From: Sulfurospirillaceae bacterium
GTDB lineage: Bacteria > Campylobacterota > Campylobacteria > Campylobacterales > Sulfurospirillaceae
Reading direction: 5' to 3'
Assembly: GCA_028692875.1 (NCBI GenBank)
Contig: JAQUWL010000011.1
Span: forward strand, 1 to 63,629
Length of the DNA: 63,629 nt
The translations under genes were made by a program, and so were the position numbers. The notes beneath the pieces were generated by a model that was not told the DNA's origin, searched no databases, and saw only the letters and a list, made by a program, of their open reading frames with translations. Every line of letters begins with the position of its first letter. The stretch's first letter is position 1. Below, piece by piece: positions 36,716 through 44,712 of the stretch.

Positions 36716-38449
36716 TTAAAAAACTTTTTCCAATATCAAAAGAAACTCTTCAGGCGACTTATAACCAACCACGCGTAAAGTCTCAAGCTCTTTTTGGTCT
36801 TTAAAAAAGAGTATAGCTGGCGGTCCAAATATGCCAAACTCCTTCATTATCGCCTTGTCATCATCACTGTTTTGGGTTACATCAACTTTTAAAAGCAAAA
36901 AATCGTTCATTTTTTCACGCACACCATCTGCTGGAAATGTATTTTTCTCCAGCTCCACACAACTCACACACCAAGAAGCATAAAAATCCAAAAGAATAGG
37001 TTTTTTAGCACTCTTGATAATTTCATTTAGCTGTGCGAGTGTTTGCACCTTTTGAAACTTATCTTTAGTTGTAACTGCTGTATTACCCACACTTTTTTGT
37101 GTTAATCTCTCCAAAGGCTGAAGCATATTTGTTGAGCCACTAAAAAGCCCTACCAGCAAAGCAACTGCATACACAAACATCACTAAAGCAATGCTCTTAA
37201 AGAGCCTCTTCCAAGAAGATTCACTCTCTAGCACATCAAACGCTCCCAAGTATACAGAAGAGCTCAAAATTAAAACTGCCCACAATAGCACAGAAATATT
37301 TTCATCCACAACTCTTGATATCATCCAAACCGCAACACCAAGCATTAAAATACCAAAAACGCTTTTTACATTCTCCATCCATTTTCCAGGGCGTGGCATG
37401 TATTTCCCAGCCGCTGTTCCTATTATTACCAACGGCAATCCCATACCCAAACTCATCATAAAAAGAGCAGCTCCACCAAGCAATGCATCCCCACTTTGCC
37501 CGATATATATCAATGCACCAGCCAAGGGAGCCGCCACGCAAGGACCAACGATAAGTGCTGATAAAAAGCTCATAACTGAAACTCCAAAAATACCACGACC
37601 TTGCATATGGTCAGATGTTTTTGTGAGTTTTGACTGTATAAAATTTGGCATTTGGATATCGTAAAAACCAAACATAGATAAAGATAGCAAAACAAAAATA
37701 GCACTAAAAATCGAAATTATCCAAGGATTTTGAAAAGCAATTTGAAGGTTTGCCCCAAAAAGTCCAGCCAAAACTCCAGCTATCGTATAGGCAACAGCCA
37801 TTGCAAAAACATATACTAGCGACAGCACAAAACCTCTTTTGGTGTTCATATGCTCATTGGCTTGAGAAACAACGATAGATGAGAGAATCGGAATCATAGG
37901 AAAAACGCAAGGCGTTAAAGACAAAAGCAGTCCAAATCCAAAAAAGCTCAAAAGAACAAATAAAAAACTCTCGTCAGCAAAAGAATCAGCTATATCGTCT
38001 TGTTCTGATTGTGTTTTTTTGCCATTTTTTAAAACAAGGGCAAATGTTTTTTTCATCGGCTGATAGCAAATGCCACCCTCTGAACATCCCTGAAAAGAGA
38101 CTTGAAGGGTAAGTTTTTTTGTGCCAACAGTCTCACTTAGAAGAGTATTTAAAATTAAAATCTCAAAAGAGCTATCAATCGCGCTATAGCTTCCAATCTG
38201 TTTAATATTTGGTCGTTTTATCAACTCATCCAAAGAGACTTTTTTCGGTTCAATAATATCAAACTTTAGCTTATCAGCATAAAGATATATCTTCTCACCC
38301 AATGCAAATTTAAGGATAACAGCATCCTCTTTTTGCTCAACAACTACCGAAAACGCCTCTTGCGGAGTTAAAATTTTTTGATTTGTAGTGGCAAAAACTG
38401 AAGATAAAAGAAAAAGAAAAAGAAGAAAAAAATGATATAAAAAACGCAT
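36716..38449 (-). CDS. dsbD: Thiol:disulfide interchange protein DsbD
   Basis: Carries electrons from cytosolic thioredoxin to the periplasm for cytochrome c and disulfide repair. 577 residues in three parts. A signal peptide and periplasmic alpha domain has the cysteine pair in CSEGGIC (~120). Eight membrane helices hold the two redox prolyl-cysteines in LTPCVFPM and VGPCVAAPL. The C-terminal thioredoxin-like domain has WCVSC (~485) and GPPAILFF. All six expected cysteines are present. Divergent from ppk2; a strong palindrome lies between them. Confidence 0.95.
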   Translation of the reverse strand: MRFLYHFFLLFLFLLSSVFATTNQKILTPQEAFSVVVEQKEDAVILKFALGEKIYLYADKLKFDIIEPKKVSLDELIKRPNIKQIGSYSAIDSSFEILILNTLLSETVGTKKLTLQVSFQGCSEGGICYQPMKKTFALVLKNGKKTQSEQDDIADSFADESFLFVLLSFFGFGLLLSLTPCVFPMIPILSSIVVSQANEHMNTKRGFVLSLVYVFAMAVAYTIAGVLAGLFGANLQIAFQNPWIISIFSAIFVLLSLSMFGFYDIQMPNFIQSKLTKTSDHMQGRGIFGVSVMSFLSALIVGPCVAAPLAGALIYIGQSGDALLGGAALFMMSLGMGLPLVIIGTAAGKYMPRPGKWMENVKSVFGILMLGVAVWMISRVVDENISVLLWAVLILSSSVYLGAFDVLESESSWKRLFKSIALVMFVYAVALLVGLFSGSTNMLQPLERLTQKSVGNTAVTTKDKFQKVQTLAQLNEIIKSAKKPILLDFYASWCVSCVELEKNTFPADGVREKMNDFLLLKVDVTQNSDDDKAIMKEFGIFGPPAILFFKDQKELETLRVVGYKSPEEFLLILEKVF

Positions 38450-38514
38450 ACTAAGCCTTTAAATCGTGCTGAATTGGTTAAACATTCTATCAAATTATTG
38501 TAAACTATTTCTAA

Positions 38515-38538
38515 ATTTAAACGATTTATCGTTTAAAT
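38515..38538. promoter_or_regulatory. 24-bp perfect palindrome in the dsbD-ppk2 promoter region
   Basis: 11-base arms ATTTAAACGAT and ATCGTTTAAAT with a 2-base centre. It lies 65 bases before the dsbD start and 65 before the ppk2 start, and ends 15 bases before a -10-like TATACT (38554-38559) on the plus strand. This places it over the -35 region of ppk2, typical for a repressor or activator dimer site. No local regulator gene; the binding protein is unknown. Confidence 0.55.
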
Positions 38539-38602
38539 AAGTCAAATTGATGATATACTCACAATTATTTCAATTTTTGCATAATACAAAAGGAAGCTAA
38601 AG

Positions 38603-39526
38603 ATGGCTAAAAATAAAAGTAAAAAAAATAAAATTGAGAAAATTCATGTTTTGGAAAAAGATTTCGATATTTCAGATGTAGAAGACGAATATATAAACAC
38701 GGAAGAAAAAGATGGAATGGTAAAGGTTTGGGTTAAAAAAAGCAGTATAAAATACCAAAAAGAGCTCAGAAGACTTCAGGTTGAGCTTTTAAAATTTCAA
38801 AATTATGTTAAAAGCAAAGGACTTAGGGTTGTCATACTTCTTGAAGGCAGAGATGCCGCTGGAAAAGGTGGAACAATAAAACGGATTACAGAACATCTTA
38901 ACCCGAGAGGTGCAAGAGTTGTTGCACTTGAAAAGCCTTCCGATAAAGAGAAAACGCAGTGGTATTTTCAACGCTATGTCGAACATCTTCCATCTTCTGG
39001 TGAGATAGTTTTATTTGACAGGTCTTGGTACAACCGTGCTGGAGTAGAGCCTGTTATGGGGTTTTGTACACAAGAACAACATAAGGAGTTTTTGAGAGAA
39101 GTACCAAAATTTGAAACCATGATAGCCAACTCAGGTATTATATTTTTTAAATTCTATTTCTCAGTCAACAAGGATGAACAGGCAAGAAGATTTAAAGAGA
39201 GAAAAACAGATCCTCTAAAACAATACAAACTATCCCCCGTTGATGAAAAATCTCAAGAATTATGGGATCAGTATACAATTGCAAAATACTCGATGCTACT
39301 CTCGTCAAATAACCCAAGATGTCCATGGATAATCGTACTATCAGACAATAAAAAGAAAGCACGCACAAACACAATCAAACACATATTGTCAAACGTAGAA
39401 TATCCAGACAAAATCAATAAAAAATACCTAAAAACTGATTTAGAGATTATAAGATCTGGAAAAGAAGAGATAGAGATGATGGAGAAAAGCCTAAAAAATG
39501 ATGATTTAAGTCGTCTTAATGGATAG
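38603..39526 (+). CDS. ppk2: Polyphosphate kinase 2
   Basis: Transfers phosphate between polyphosphate and nucleoside di- or monophosphates. 307 residues, the single-domain class. Walker A EGRDAAGKGGTIKRI at ~77, lid-like KPSDKEKTQWYFQRY, Walker B VLFDRSWYNRAGVEPVMGF at ~136. Lys-rich first 15 residues, then an acidic block. Subclass (ADP- or AMP-phosphorylating) cannot be fixed by eye. Preceded by AAAGGAAG and ATG 38603. Confidence 0.93.
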   Translation: MAKNKSKKNKIEKIHVLEKDFDISDVEDEYINTEEKDGMVKVWVKKSSIKYQKELRRLQVELLKFQNYVKSKGLRVVILLEGRDAAGKGGTIKRITEHLNPRGARVVALEKPSDKEKTQWYFQRYVEHLPSSGEIVLFDRSWYNRAGVEPVMGFCTQEQHKEFLREVPKFETMIANSGIIFFKFYFSVNKDEQARRFKERKTDPLKQYKLSPVDEKSQELWDQYTIAKYSMLLSSNNPRCPWIIVLSDNKKKARTNTIKHILSNVEYPDKINKKYLKTDLEIIRSGKEEIEMMEKSLKNDDLSRLNG

Positions 39527-39535
39527 TACTTACTG

Positions 39536-39571
39536 TCTCCCCGCTTTTACTTAATCATAACAGCGGGGAGA
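39536..39571. terminator. GC-rich hairpin between convergent ppk2 and dnaK
   Basis: 10-base arms TCTCCCCGCT and AGCGGGGAGA with a 16-base loop, lying between the stops of two convergent genes (10 bases from each). Probably terminates both sides; neither side has a long T tract. Confidence 0.6.
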
Positions 39572-39580
39572 TAAAATTTA

Positions 39581-41461
39581 TTATTCTACTTCTGCATCTA
39601 TGACATCGTCGTCTTTTTTGCTTGACTCTTTAGAAGCCTCACCCTCTTTTTTCTCATCTTTTTTATACATAGCCTCTGCAAGTTTGTGGCTAGCTTCGCT
39701 TAGGGATTTAACTTTGGCATCAATTTCTTCTTTAGTCACATCTTCTTTTGCCAATATCTCCTTGAGAGCCTTAAGCTCATTCTCTATTTTTGATTTGTCT
39801 TCCGCACTTATGCTATCACCTAACTCACTGAGTGATTTTTCGGTTTGGTGTGCCAATGCATCGGCCTGATTTCTAGCATCAACAGTCTCTTTGCGTTTTT
39901 TATCCTCTTCTTTGTGAAGCTCAGCATCTTTAACCATCTTTTCAATCTCGGTCTCATCTAAACCTGAACTTCCAGAAATTTTAATCTCTTGCGCCTTGCC
40001 AGTTGCTTTATCTTTAGCAGAAACAGTTAAAATACCATTGGCATCGATGTCAAAAGAAACTTCGATTTGTGGCACACCTCTAGGGGCTGGAGGAATACTC
40101 TCAAGATTGAACTGACCCAAAGATTTGTTGTCTCTTGCGAACTCACGCTCACCTTGAAGTGCATGAATTGTTACGGCTGGTTGATTATCTTCTGCTGTTG
40201 AAAAGACTTGAGATTTTTTAACAGGAATAGTTGTTCCCTTCTCGATCAACTTCGTCATAACACCACCTAATGTCTCAATACCAAGACTTAGAGGGGTTAC
40301 ATCCAAAAGAAGAATATCTTTTACGTCGCCCTTTATAACAGCACCTTGAATCGCAGCACCAATAGCCACAACCTCATCTGGATTTACTGATTTATTTAAC
40401 TCTTTTTCAAAAAATGCTTTAACTTTTTGCTGAACCAAAGGAACACGAGTTGATCCCCCAACCATAACGATTTCTTTAATTTCTGACTTTTTCAAAGATG
40501 AGTCATTGACTACTTCTTTGATTTTCTTAATTGTTAAATCTACCAAATCTTCAATCATCGACTCAAATTTTGCACGGGTTAGTTTTTTAACCAAATGCTT
40601 TGGACCACTTGCATCAGCAGTAATAAATGGTAAATTAATCTCTGTTTCCATAGACGAAGACAGCTCTTTTTTTGCATTTTCGGCTGCTTCTTTAAGACGT
40701 TGAAGTGCCATAACATCAGCTTTTAAATCCATGCCGTTCTCATTTTTAAACTCTAATGCCAACCAGTCAATTAGGCGGTTATCAAAATCATCACCACCTA
40801 AAAATGCATCACCACCTGTTGAGAGAACTTCAACAACATTATCACCCGTTTCAAGTACAGTAACGTCAAATGTACCACCACCTAAGTCATAAACAACAAT
40901 TTTCTCAGCCTCTTTTTTATCCAAACCATAAGAAAGCGCAGCCGCTGTTGGCTCATTGATAATTCTTAAAACATTAAGACCTGCAATCGTACCTGCTTCT
41001 TTGGTTGCTTTACGTTGAGAATCATTAAAGTAAGCAGGAACCGTAATAACAGCGTCCGTTACCTCTTCACCTAGAAAACTCTCTGCATCTTCTTTAAGTT
41101 TCATCAACACTTTTGCGCTGATTTCTTGTGGCGTATAAACTTTACCATCAATTTCAATGGCACATGCACCATTTCTATCAACCACTGCGTAAGGAAGACG
41201 TTTTTTAGCTTCATTTGCTTTTTCTTCATTACTCATTAAACCCATAATTCTTTTAATAGAGTAGATGGTACGTTTTGGGTTAGTGACCGCTTGACGCTTT
41301 GCGGTATCGCCAACTAAAACCTCTTCTTTATCGGTAAATGCAACAACAGATGGTGTTGTATTTTTACCCTCTTTGTTTGGGATAACTTTGCTCTCGCCTC
41401 TTTCAAAAATAGCAACACAAGAGTTTGTCGTTCCCAAGTCTATACCAATTACTTTTCCCAT
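39581..41461 (-). CDS. dnaK: Chaperone DnaK
   Basis: Hsp70 chaperone, 626 residues. [12 protein letters not shown] start, phosphate loops [24 protein letters not shown], linker and substrate domain, and the acidic end [10 protein letters not shown]. Third gene of hrcA-grpE-dnaK; the 114-base gap to grpE holds a 6-base repeat and a hairpin that may change the message ratio. Dosage controlled with the operon by HrcA/CIRCE. Confidence 0.98.
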   Translation of the reverse strand: MGKVIGIDLGTTNSCVAIFERGESKVIPNKEGKNTTPSVVAFTDKEEVLVGDTAKRQAVTNPKRTIYSIKRIMGLMSNEEKANEAKKRLPYAVVDRNGACAIEIDGKVYTPQEISAKVLMKLKEDAESFLGEEVTDAVITVPAYFNDSQRKATKEAGTIAGLNVLRIINEPTAAALSYGLDKKEAEKIVVYDLGGGTFDVTVLETGDNVVEVLSTGGDAFLGGDDFDNRLIDWLALEFKNENGMDLKADVMALQRLKEAAENAKKELSSSMETEINLPFITADASGPKHLVKKLTRAKFESMIEDLVDLTIKKIKEVVNDSSLKKSEIKEIVMVGGSTRVPLVQQKVKAFFEKELNKSVNPDEVVAIGAAIQGAVIKGDVKDILLLDVTPLSLGIETLGGVMTKLIEKGTTIPVKKSQVFSTAEDNQPAVTIHALQGEREFARDNKSLGQFNLESIPPAPRGVPQIEVSFDIDANGILTVSAKDKATGKAQEIKISGSSGLDETEIEKMVKDAELHKEEDKKRKETVDARNQADALAHQTEKSLSELGDSISAEDKSKIENELKALKEILAKEDVTKEEIDAKVKSLSEASHKLAEAMYKKDEKKEGEASKESSKKDDDVIDAEVE

Positions 41462-41470
41462 TTTTTATCC

Positions 41471-41494
41471 TTTTTATTTTTATTTTTATTTTTA
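41471..41494. repeat. Four tandem copies of a 6-base AT unit before dnaK
   Basis: TTTTTA repeated four times (24 bases) just upstream of the dnaK ribosome site, in the leader between grpE and dnaK. On the mRNA it gives A-rich, unstructured sequence. Slippage would change leader length by 6 bases. Confidence 0.8.
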
Positions 41495-41536
41495 CATTCT
41501 TAAGCGGTAAGCAAAGCCCGCCTAAGAACCACCTTA

Positions 41537-41561
41537 TGCACGAAGCAAAGCTTCTGTATGC
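41537..41561 (-). other. Hairpin in the grpE-dnaK intergenic region
   Basis: GAAGC-AAA-GCTTC stem extended by partly paired GC bases on both sides, 14 bases past the grpE stop. Could be an mRNA processing or stabilising hairpin ahead of dnaK. No T tract, so not a normal terminator. Confidence 0.3.
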
Positions 41562-41575
41562 TCTTTAATTCTCTA

Positions 41576-42145
41576 CTATTTTGCGATACTTACCATTGCT
41601 GGGCGCAAAACCCTATCTTTGATTTTGTAACCTTTTTGAAAAACTTGCAAAATCTCTCCAGTACTCTTGCCCTCACTCTCCATCTGCATAATCGCCTCAT
41701 GAAAATTAGGATCAAACTCCATATTTGTGTCCACCAAAACGATACCATGCTTCTCAAATGTCTTCCTAAACTGCTCCACTGTTAGTCCTATACCCTCTTT
41801 TACCTTATTTAACAAGTCACTACTATCTAGTTCTTGATTTTCTCCTGAAACCATGGCAATCTCAAGTGCATCAATCACAGGCAAAAGATCCCTTGCAAAA
41901 ACTTCGTGAGCATAACTTACAGCTTGTATTTTTTCTTTCTCAAGTCGTCTTTTAATGTTATCAAAATCAGCACTAGCTCTTAAGTACTTATCTTCAAGTT
42001 CTGCTATTTTGGCTTTTAAAATATCCTCTTGAGACTCTTGCTCTATCAAACCCTCAACTTCCACAGCAGACTCCTCAGTTGAGCAAACCTCCTGTTCAAC
42101 TTCGGTCTCAATTTTCTCTTTCTCTTTTGCTTTTTCTTTGCTCAC
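41576..42145 (-). CDS. grpE: Nucleotide exchange factor GrpE
   Basis: Exchanges nucleotide on DnaK. 189 residues: acidic, disordered ~45-residue N-terminus, long coiled coil (KAKIAELEDKYLRASADFDNIKRRLEKE), then the beta-wing domain with GI.LVDTNMEFDPNFHEAIMQ. Starts 3 bases after the hrcA stop, so translated with it. Confidence 0.96.
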   Translation of the reverse strand: MSKEKAKEKEKIETEVEQEVCSTEESAVEVEGLIEQESQEDILKAKIAELEDKYLRASADFDNIKRRLEKEKIQAVSYAHEVFARDLLPVIDALEIAMVSGENQELDSSDLLNKVKEGIGLTVEQFRKTFEKHGIVLVDTNMEFDPNFHEAIMQMESEGKSTGEILQVFQKGYKIKDRVLRPAMVSIAK

Positions 42146-42148
42146 ATA

Positions 42149-42946
42149 TTACTCCTTGGCTTTGTTTAAAAAACTTTTAAAATCACTCTCAATTCTTCCG
42201 AAACAAAAGAGTTTCATATCATCATCTCTAAACCTAGCACGATGCTTTATGGCCATACATCCTTTTGGCATAAAGCCATCGAAATAAACACCATCTTCAA
42301 GTGACTCACAAAATTCAGAGTTTAAAAGCTTGTCTACAAATCTAGCATCTTTAAAATCTCTAGCTATCGCATAAACCTCATTTTCTCCCTCTCTAACAAC
42401 ATGTGATTGGGCAAAAATATCTTCAAGTTTGTCATGGAGCTCATAAAGCCCAACTTGTGAACAAATACGCTTTAAATCCTTCATGCTACACCCAACAAGA
42501 CCAGAGAGAAACGCTTTAATTTTTTCATTGTATTTTAACACTACTTCATAGCCATCAAATACCAAAATAAGAAAACGACCATCCACGCTAACAATTTCAT
42601 TGAACATAGGTTTACAACTCTTCTCAAGCGTACAAAATATGCCAAAATCCTTAGCACAATCAGAAATCCTATCTACATTTCCTATCTCAAGGGACTCAAA
42701 TGGATTTAGATTTTCTCGCCAATAATCAACAAGCGCTCCGTAAGTAGGAATACGACCGCTACTTACATGTAACTGTGCAAGATGACCCTCTTGCGATAAT
42801 TTCTTAAAATATATTCTTATGGTTGATGGCGACATCTCCATTGTCATCTTCATTTGCAATTCAGAAGAACCGATAGGAAGTTTTGATTTTATATACTCTT
42901 GAATAATCGCCTCAAGAATAAAATCTTGTTTTTTAATACTTTTCAT
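42149..42946 (-). CDS. hrcA: Heat-inducible transcription repressor HrcA
   Basis: Repressor of the heat-shock operon. 265 residues, the short form found in Campylobacterota (other bacteria ~340). Winged-helix region at ~5-70 (KQDFILEAIIQEYIKSKLPIGSSELQ, MSPSTIRIYFKKLSQEGHL), then the GAF-like core, shortened. First gene of hrcA-grpE-dnaK, with a good promoter and a CIRCE-like site just upstream. Confidence 0.94.
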   Translation of the reverse strand: MKSIKKQDFILEAIIQEYIKSKLPIGSSELQMKMTMEMSPSTIRIYFKKLSQEGHLAQLHVSSGRIPTYGALVDYWRENLNPFESLEIGNVDRISDCAKDFGIFCTLEKSCKPMFNEIVSVDGRFLILVFDGYEVVLKYNEKIKAFLSGLVGCSMKDLKRICSQVGLYELHDKLEDIFAQSHVVREGENEVYAIARDFKDARFVDKLLNSEFCESLEDGVYFDGFMPKGCMAIKHRARFRDDDMKLFCFGRIESDFKSFLNKAKE

Positions 42947-42950
42947 AACA

Positions 42951-42977
42951 TTAGCACTCTTCCTCTTTAATTGCTGA
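42951..42977 (-). promoter_or_regulatory. CIRCE-like operator of the hrcA operon (one arm degenerate)
   Basis: TTAGCACTC at 42951-42959 is a perfect CIRCE arm. After the standard 9-base spacer, the other arm AATTGCTGA keeps 6 of 9 bases. It lies 5-31 bases before the hrcA start, directly downstream of the promoter, as expected for HrcA autorepression. Confidence 0.8.
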
Positions 42978-42981
42978 TTGA

Positions 42982-43011
42982 ATTATACAACATTGAGTGG
43001 ATTATTGTCAA
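42982..43011 (-). promoter_or_regulatory. Sigma-70 type promoter of hrcA-grpE-dnaK
   Basis: On the minus strand, TTGACA (43006-43011) and TATAAT (42982-42987) are both perfect, with an 18-base spacer. Transcription would start about 42975, inside the CIRCE site. Strong -35 boxes are rare in this phylum, so this stands out. Confidence 0.8.
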
Positions 43012-43118
43012 GTATATACCTTTAGCCAAATAGACTAAAGTTGTTTTAGTCAATAAGACATATATAGCATAGTTTTAAGAAAATTTTATTGATGAGAAAA
43101 TTCTACATGTAGCTTGAG

Positions 43119-43283
43119 TTAAATGTGGTTTTTGTGTTTTCTTTTTGATTTAAGAAATGATTTGATAAATATTTTTATATCTTTGGCGGATTCATGAAGT
43201 CTTAAAAAAAATCTCTCCCTCTCCTTAAGTGATACAAAAACTTCGTTAAGTGCTTGTCTTTCTCTCTGTGTTAAGGTGCTCAC
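43119..43283 (-). CDS. 54-residue basic protein coupled to the XRE gene
   Basis: GTG start at 43283 overlaps the stop of the XRE-type gene in GTGA, so it is likely translated by re-initiation. The 54 residues start STLTQRERQALNEVF, contain a helix-forming middle part rich in E and R, and end in a K/R/H-rich tail. No family recognised. Its size is below common ORF cut-offs. Two helices with a basic tail could bind nucleic acid or the XRE protein. Existence is supported by the overlap and by helical periodicity only. Confidence 0.5.
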   Translation of the reverse strand: MSTLTQRERQALNEVFVSLKERERFFLRLHESAKDIKIFIKSFLKSKRKHKNHI

Positions 43284-43528
43284 TTATTCTCCTTCAATTC
43301 ACTGCAAATCTTTTTTGCAACACGCAACAAGTCGTCATCGTCCAACTCGCCTAGCATCTTAAAGATAGCCGTAGCTGCTTGAGGTTGAGAATTACCAAGT
43401 CGCCAATCCTGATAGGTTCTCATAGATATGCCAAGTCTATCTGCCATCTCACGCTGGGATATCTTTTTTCCTAGGAATTTTGACTCTACCGCATTGTGAA
43501 GGACATTAAATATATCATTTGTCTTCAT
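43280..43528 (-). CDS. Small XRE-type helix-turn-helix protein
   Basis: 82 residues, nearly all helix-turn-helix: ISQREMADRLGISMRTYQDWRLGNSQPQAATAIFKML fits the Cro/C1 fold at ~22-60. Acidic C-terminal helix (GELDDDDLLRVAKKICSEL) may dimerise. Followed directly by the 54-residue protein. Could be a phage-type or antitoxin-type regulator, or a chromosomal repressor; the flanks show no toxin, integrase or phage gene. Upstream DNA is very AT-rich without a clear palindrome. Confidence 0.82.
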   Translation of the reverse strand: MKTNDIFNVLHNAVESKFLGKKISQREMADRLGISMRTYQDWRLGNSQPQAATAIFKMLGELDDDDLLRVAKKICSELKENK

Positions 43529-43789
43529 GCGAAGATTTTATCCTAGTCTATTTTAATTGCACCTAAATATAATCAAAACATACAAAATTATATCTAAAAA
43601 ATTATATTTTAGTGCTATTTTACTCTTTAAAATAGATATTTTATACATTTTTCTGCTATTTGATTATAAAATTTATTTGTTTTATACGAAAAACAGTATA
43701 AAACATTAGTATAAAAACTTTAAAATATTGATTTAAGATAGTAATGTTTATTTAAGGTAGGCGGATAATGGGATTAAAATTTGGGAAGT
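43529..43789. other. AT-rich intergenic stretch of about 260 bases
   Basis: Region between the XRE gene start and the rpsO terminator. Long A/T runs and repeated short pieces (TATAAAAC, AAATTATA) but no ORF, no clear palindrome, and no tRNA. It must hold the XRE-pair promoter. I see nothing else in it. Confidence 0.5.
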
Positions 43790-43820
43790 AAAAAAGGCGG
43801 GTAGTATCTACTAGCCCGCC
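43790..43820 (-). terminator. Rho-independent terminator of rpsO
   Basis: On the minus strand GGCGGG(C)TAGTA-GA-TACTACCCGCC, one bulge, followed by six T. It starts 8 bases after the rpsO stop codon. The best terminator in the window. Confidence 0.9.
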
Positions 43821-43827
43821 AGAAGCA

Positions 43828-44100
43828 CTATTTGTCTCTGATAGAAAGTTCTTTAATAACCTGAGTGTATTTTTCGAAATCTTTTCTCTTAAGATAAGAC
43901 AACAATCTCTTTCTTTGACCTACAAGCTTAAGCAAACCTAGTCTTGAAGAGTGATCTTTAACATTGATTTTCAAATGCCCTGTCAAATCATTTATTCTAA
44001 ATGAAAGAAGTGCTATTTGAACCTCTGGAGAACCTGTATCTCCCTCTTTTCTGGCAAATTTGGAAACAATTTCCAATTTTTTAGCCGAATCCAAAGCCAT
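43828..44100 (-). CDS. rpsO: 30S ribosomal protein S15
   Basis: 90 residues, standard S15: [26 protein letters not shown] and [25 protein letters not shown]. Binds 16S rRNA early in 30S assembly. Own transcription unit with the terminator downstream and an AGGAGG-like site (CAGGAGGT) before ATG 44100. Next to divergent rrf2-flhA, as in C. jejuni. Confidence 0.98.
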   Translation of the reverse strand: MALDSAKKLEIVSKFARKEGDTGSPEVQIALLSFRINDLTGHLKINVKDHSSRLGLLKLVGQRKRLLSYLKRKDFEKYTQVIKELSIRDK

Positions 44101-44258
44101 CGTGACCTCCTGATTGGTATATATATTTTGCTTTAAAAGCTTCGAATTATATCCAAAAAAACAAAAGAATAGTTTAAAGTTAAAATATAACCGTAGCTAT
44201 TTCCAATATACTGATTTAGACAAAATGATTAAAGCAAATAATAGTTTTTATTTAGTAC

Positions 44259-44287
44259 AATGTTTGTCTTATTTAACAACAAACATT
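44259..44287. promoter_or_regulatory. Inverted repeat at the rrf2 promoter, probable Rrf2 operator
   Basis: AATGTTTGT and ACAAACATT, 9-base perfect arms with an 11-base spacer. The left arm overlaps a -10-like TACAAT (44256-44261); the right ends 11 bases before the rrf2 start. The place fits autorepression by the Rrf2 protein, though an mRNA hairpin would look the same. Confidence 0.5.
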
Positions 44288-44298
44288 AGGAAGAGTAT

Positions 44299-44703
44299 AT
44301 GCTATTGACAAAGGCTAGTGAATATGCACTATTATCATTAATTGTCATCTCTCAGAAAGATGCTCCGCAAGATGTCGATACGCTATCTTCTAAGCTGGGT
44401 ATATCAAAAAGTTTTTTAGCAAAAATTCTTCAGTCCCTAGCAAAAGAGGGTTTTCTTAAGTCGTTTAAAGGTGCTCATGGTGGTTTTATGTTAGCTGACA
44501 AGCCAGAAACACTTTCAATTAAAAAAATTATCGAGTGTGCTGAAAAAAAACCTACAGTTGTGTTTGAGTGTGCAACCTCTTCAAAATGTTGCCCCAACAA
44601 TAGAGGCGACATTTGCAAGGTTCGCCCATTTATGCACAAGCTCCAAACAAAAATTGATGTGTTTTTGGATAACATGACACTTAAAGATATTATAGAAATT
44701 TAG
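44299..44703 (+). CDS. Rrf2-family regulator with a cysteine cluster
   Basis: 134 residues. Winged helix at ~1-65 (YALLSLI, LGISKSFLAKILQSLAKEGFLKSFKGAHGGF), then the cluster loop CATSSKCCPNNRGDIC at ~91-106 with four cysteines. Three cysteines at this place hold an iron-sulfur cluster in IscR/NsrR-like members, so it may sense iron-sulfur status, NO or redox. It ends 9 bases before flhA, so flagellar export could be tied to this sensor. Same order in C. jejuni (Cj0883c-Cj0882c, from memory). Confidence 0.88.
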   Translation: MLLTKASEYALLSLIVISQKDAPQDVDTLSSKLGISKSFLAKILQSLAKEGFLKSFKGAHGGFMLADKPETLSIKKIIECAEKKPTVVFECATSSKCCPNNRGDICKVRPFMHKLQTKIDVFLDNMTLKDIIEI

Positions 44704-44712
44704 GGGTTTTTA

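Noticed and set aside
37191-37664. 157-residue plus-strand open frame
   Set aside because: Antisense to the membrane part of dsbD; no motif, S/T/P/I-rich shadow product.
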